Positions 61,998 to 64,000 of a stretch of DNA of 64,000 nt are shown here, one piece after another. Origin of the DNA: Desulfovibrio inopinatus DSM 10711 (GTDB lineage Bacteria > Desulfobacterota > Desulfovibrionia > Desulfovibrionales > Desulfovibrionaceae); NCBI RefSeq assembly GCF_000429305.1, contig NZ_AUBP01000010.1, forward strand, positions 62,001 through 126,000, in the 5' to 3' direction. The stretch's first letter is position 1. Each line of letters opens with the position of its first letter. Below the pieces are notes generated by a model. It had not been told where the DNA came from. It searched no databases and was given only the letters and a program-made list of their open reading frames with translations. The translations under genes and the position numbers were made by a program.

Positions 61998-63590
61998 ATG
62001 GATACCTTGAAAGGCTTCCGTGATAAAGATTTTCTCGAACAAGTCACGGTACTGAGCGTTATTGAAAAAGAAAAAACGTTTGATGCGGTACCGGAGCTCT
62101 TTGCGCTTCATGCCAATCCGCTTGGCGACGCTTCGGTCGATTTGATGGTGACCAATGCGCTCAAAGCGTTGCTCTTAGCGAATAGCGACATGACAATGGA
62201 AGGGCTCGTTCACGAACATCCAGCAGTTCGCGAACTGAGCTTGCATGTGCTGATGCAGAATCCGTCATCTCAAGCTACTGAAATACTTATGGATGCTGCA
62301 AAGGCGGAGAAGAACCTTGAGATGCGGTTCGAAATTCTTTCCGCGCTCTCCAAATTGGAAGACCCGGCAACATTACCGGTCTTTCGGGAATGCCTGACCA
62401 TGGACGATCCATGGTTTCTGGGACTTGGTCTTGGTGTTGTGGCGGATATGGCTGATGTTGAATCGCTGCCGGTTGTGACGGAGATGGTCATACGCGCTGA
62501 AGACGATGATCGCTATGAAGTGTGTGAATTGTCGACCTATGAAGCCATACGAGTGATACAGGCTATTGCTACCCCGGAAGCAGTGACATTTCTTGCCAGT
62601 AAAATTCACCATAGAAACCCGACTGCACGACGCCTCATTCATGAGGCCCTTATTGCAATCGGATCTGCCGCCACCGAGACGATCTCTGCATTGTTCGAAC
62701 ATGATGATGTGGATGAGCGGATTCTTGCGGCCAATATTTTGGGAGAAATTCGCGATAAACATGGTGCAGATGTTATGATCGAAGCCCTTGACGACAATCG
62801 GGCAGAGCACCCCAATATCCGTTTCGCTATTTATGAAGCCTTGGGAAAAATTCCCTACATCAAGGGTCTGGTCCATCTTGTTGATGGTCTGGGCGAAGAA
62901 GATGAGATGATCCTCATCGCCGTTGTGACGAGCCTCGATGGGAGCCTCAATCCCGGTATCGTCAATCGGATTCGAGAGTTTGCGACGAAGCCTGGTCATG
63001 GGGAGCGCGTGTGCTCTGCTATTGCATCGGCTGGTAGTTTAAATATCTTTGGAGCCTTGTATAAGGCTGGAGGCTTGGAAAAACAGCTTTTTGCCAAAGT
63101 GCAAGCCTTGGGCGACCCTGAGCTGAAGAAAGCATTTCGCGAACGACTTCTGACTCTTGATGCACCACATGCACAAGAACATGCAGCCCAATTAATGGAC
63201 AGCGATACCGAAAAAGCCACGGGACGCATTCTTACCGTGGACGACTCCAAGGCGATGTTGCTGTTCTATCGTGGTGCGATTCCTGCGCTCGGTTTTGAAG
63301 TCATGACAGCGGATAACGGACTGAGAGCACACGAGGTGCTCAAAAGCGATACCGACTTCCGACTTCTCGTTGTCGATATGAATATGCCGGAAATGGATGG
63401 TATTGAACTGACACGCAAAGTCCGTGAAATTGATGAGATGAAACAGGTGCCAATCATTATGGCAACAACCGAATCTGAAGGCTCTCAGATTGATCTCGCA
63501 AAGAAAGCCGGAGTGAGCGCATTTATCAGTAAGCCATTCAAGCCTGAGACATTGCATGGAAAAATACGGGAACTCTTAGGAACTGTCTAA
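61998..63590 (+). CDS. HEAT-repeat protein fused to a response regulator receiver domain
   Basis: A 530-residue protein. Residues 1-~400 are HEAT-like alpha-helical repeats (PALF..HANPLGDASVDLMVT, VHEHPAVRELSLHVLMQNPS, ESLPVVTEMVIRAEDDDRYE) acting as a protein-interaction scaffold. Residues ~410-530 are a CheY-like receiver: RILTVDDSKAML (acidic pair), the phospho-Asp in LLVVDMNMPEMDGIEL, MATTESEG (Thr) and FISKPFKPETL (Lys). There is no DNA-binding output domain. I chose the ATG at 61998 with AAGGAG nine bases upstream; the frame is open to 61821 but lacks a site there. No histidine kinase is adjacent. Confidence 0.88.
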   Translation: MDTLKGFRDKDFLEQVTVLSVIEKEKTFDAVPELFALHANPLGDASVDLMVTNALKALLLANSDMTMEGLVHEHPAVRELSLHVLMQNPSSQATEILMDAAKAEKNLEMRFEILSALSKLEDPATLPVFRECLTMDDPWFLGLGLGVVADMADVESLPVVTEMVIRAEDDDRYEVCELSTYEAIRVIQAIATPEAVTFLASKIHHRNPTARRLIHEALIAIGSAATETISALFEHDDVDERILAANILGEIRDKHGADVMIEALDDNRAEHPNIRFAIYEALGKIPYIKGLVHLVDGLGEEDEMILIAVVTSLDGSLNPGIVNRIREFATKPGHGERVCSAIASAGSLNIFGALYKAGGLEKQLFAKVQALGDPELKKAFRERLLTLDAPHAQEHAAQLMDSDTEKATGRILTVDDSKAMLLFYRGAIPALGFEVMTADNGLRAHEVLKSDTDFRLLVVDMNMPEMDGIELTRKVREIDEMKQVPIIMATTESEGSQIDLAKKAGVSAFISKPFKPETLHGKIRELLGTV

Positions 63591-63690
63591 AAGAAACGAC
63601 AACAAAATACTCGCAACGCCGTGTTGCAGAAGACGTTTTGTTTGTGAAATCGACAGAGAAATGTCGACAGACCGTCATGACCGTTCTATT

Positions 63691-63726
63691 ACAAAGGGAC
63701 CATTTTAGGTTCCTTTGTTCTTTTAA
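63691..63726 (+). terminator. Terminator after the HEAT-receiver gene
   Basis: ACAAAGGGACC pairs with GGTTCCTTTGT (one G-U) across ATTTTA and is followed by TCTTTT. Confidence 0.8.
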
Positions 63727-63741
63727 GAAGGAGTTGTCATT

Positions 63742-64000
63742 ATGGTACTGCGTATTGTCATTTCTGTTGTCCTGTCTGTTTTTTGTATTTTTTCCGAGAA
63801 AGGGAACGCAGAAACCATTGCTTTGACTTCACTTGATTGGCCTCCCTATAGCAGCGCTCATTTAGTTGGGCATGGAGCCACGGTCGAGATTGTTCGTCAA
63901 GCCTTCAACGCCGTGGGGCTGGATGTGGAGGTTCATTTTTTCCCGTGGAAGCGCGCGATAAGTACAGCCCAGCATGACGCTCATTTTGTTGGCTATTTTC
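63742..64000 (+). CDS. Extracellular solute-binding protein family 3 (partial)
   Basis: The frame runs from the ATG at 63742, with AAGGAG nine bases upstream, to the window end, 86 codons. A signal peptide (MVLRIVISVVLSVFCIFSEK, cleaved after GNA) is followed by LTSLDWPPYSSAHLVGHGAT and VEIVRQAFNAVGLDVEVHFF, with FPWKRAISTA typical of PBPb/SBP_bac_3 proteins. It is likely a periplasmic ligand-binding protein; many of this subgroup lack an adjacent ABC transporter. Confidence 0.82.
   Translation, partial: MVLRIVISVVLSVFCIFSEKGNAETIALTSLDWPPYSSAHLVGHGATVEIVRQAFNAVGLDVEVHFFPWKRAISTAQHDAHFVGYF

Noticed and set aside
1-64000. tRNA genes, rRNA genes, CRISPR arrays, insertion sequences, prophage
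   Set aside because: No cloverleaf-like T-loop sets, regularly spaced repeats, transposase or integrase genes were recognised by eye; a tRNAscan-type search would be needed to exclude an unusual tRNA(Sec).

Overview
This window looks like a chromosomal segment of a Gram-negative, anaerobic or microaerobic deltaproteobacterium-type organism, most likely a Desulfovibrio-like sulfate reducer. The assignment is an inference from gene content: selA and selB, cytochrome bd oxidase, a GH57/DUF3536 protein plus a DUF3417-type glucan phosphorylase, a TrmO-aldolase fusion, and lipoproteins with an RND pump. No 16S gene or dissimilatory sulfate gene is present to confirm it. I see no tRNA or rRNA gene, CRISPR array, phage or insertion sequence.

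Layout. 1-8 kb: selenocysteine machinery (selA, an M18 aminopeptidase, selB) with a divergent GH57 gene, then small genes, including an apparent UGA-containing selenoprotein with a SECIS-like hairpin followed by a rubredoxin-like protein. 8-14 kb: two small exported or membrane proteins, a phosphodiesterase-type phosphatase, a membrane sulfatase, a decayed partial sulfatase copy and a CysD-like PP-loop protein. 14-20 kb: a DUF389 membrane protein, an SH3 lipoprotein, cydAB and small envelope proteins. 20-27 kb: an FMN riboswitch with ribB, mnmA, a TPR lipoprotein, gmhB, thiL, an EamA transporter and the TrmO-aldolase fusion. 27-34 kb: an RND efflux pair and a flavin disulfide reductase. 34-42 kb: unknown small genes, KtrAB potassium uptake, the GTPases ObgE and YchF, and a PAS/GAF/GGDEF/EAL protein behind a 19-codon upstream ORF. 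42-51 kb: dut-argD, glucan phosphorylase, pyrF, an S1-domain protein and EttA. 51-60 kb: a complete sugar or polyol catabolic locus (RpiR regulator, zinc dehydrogenase, FGGY kinase, ribose-type ABC transporter, DeoC) behind an AT-rich leader full of inverted repeats. 60-64 kb: a methyltransferase, an MltB transglycosylase, a HEAT-repeat/receiver protein and the start of a solute-binding protein.

How the genes connect. SelA and SelB would allow UGA decoding in the small selenoprotein less than 2 kb downstream of selB. The GH57 protein and glucan phosphorylase both point to storage polysaccharide use. The 52-60 kb locus reads as import, oxidation, phosphorylation and aldol cleavage of one unidentified substrate. 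Many genes end in clear stem-loop terminators, so transcription units are well delimited.

Most interesting items: the apparent selenoprotein, the unassigned polyol/deoxysugar locus with its structured leader, the TrmO-aldolase fusion, the HEAT-receiver fusion and the coupled upstream ORF of the cyclic-di-GMP protein.
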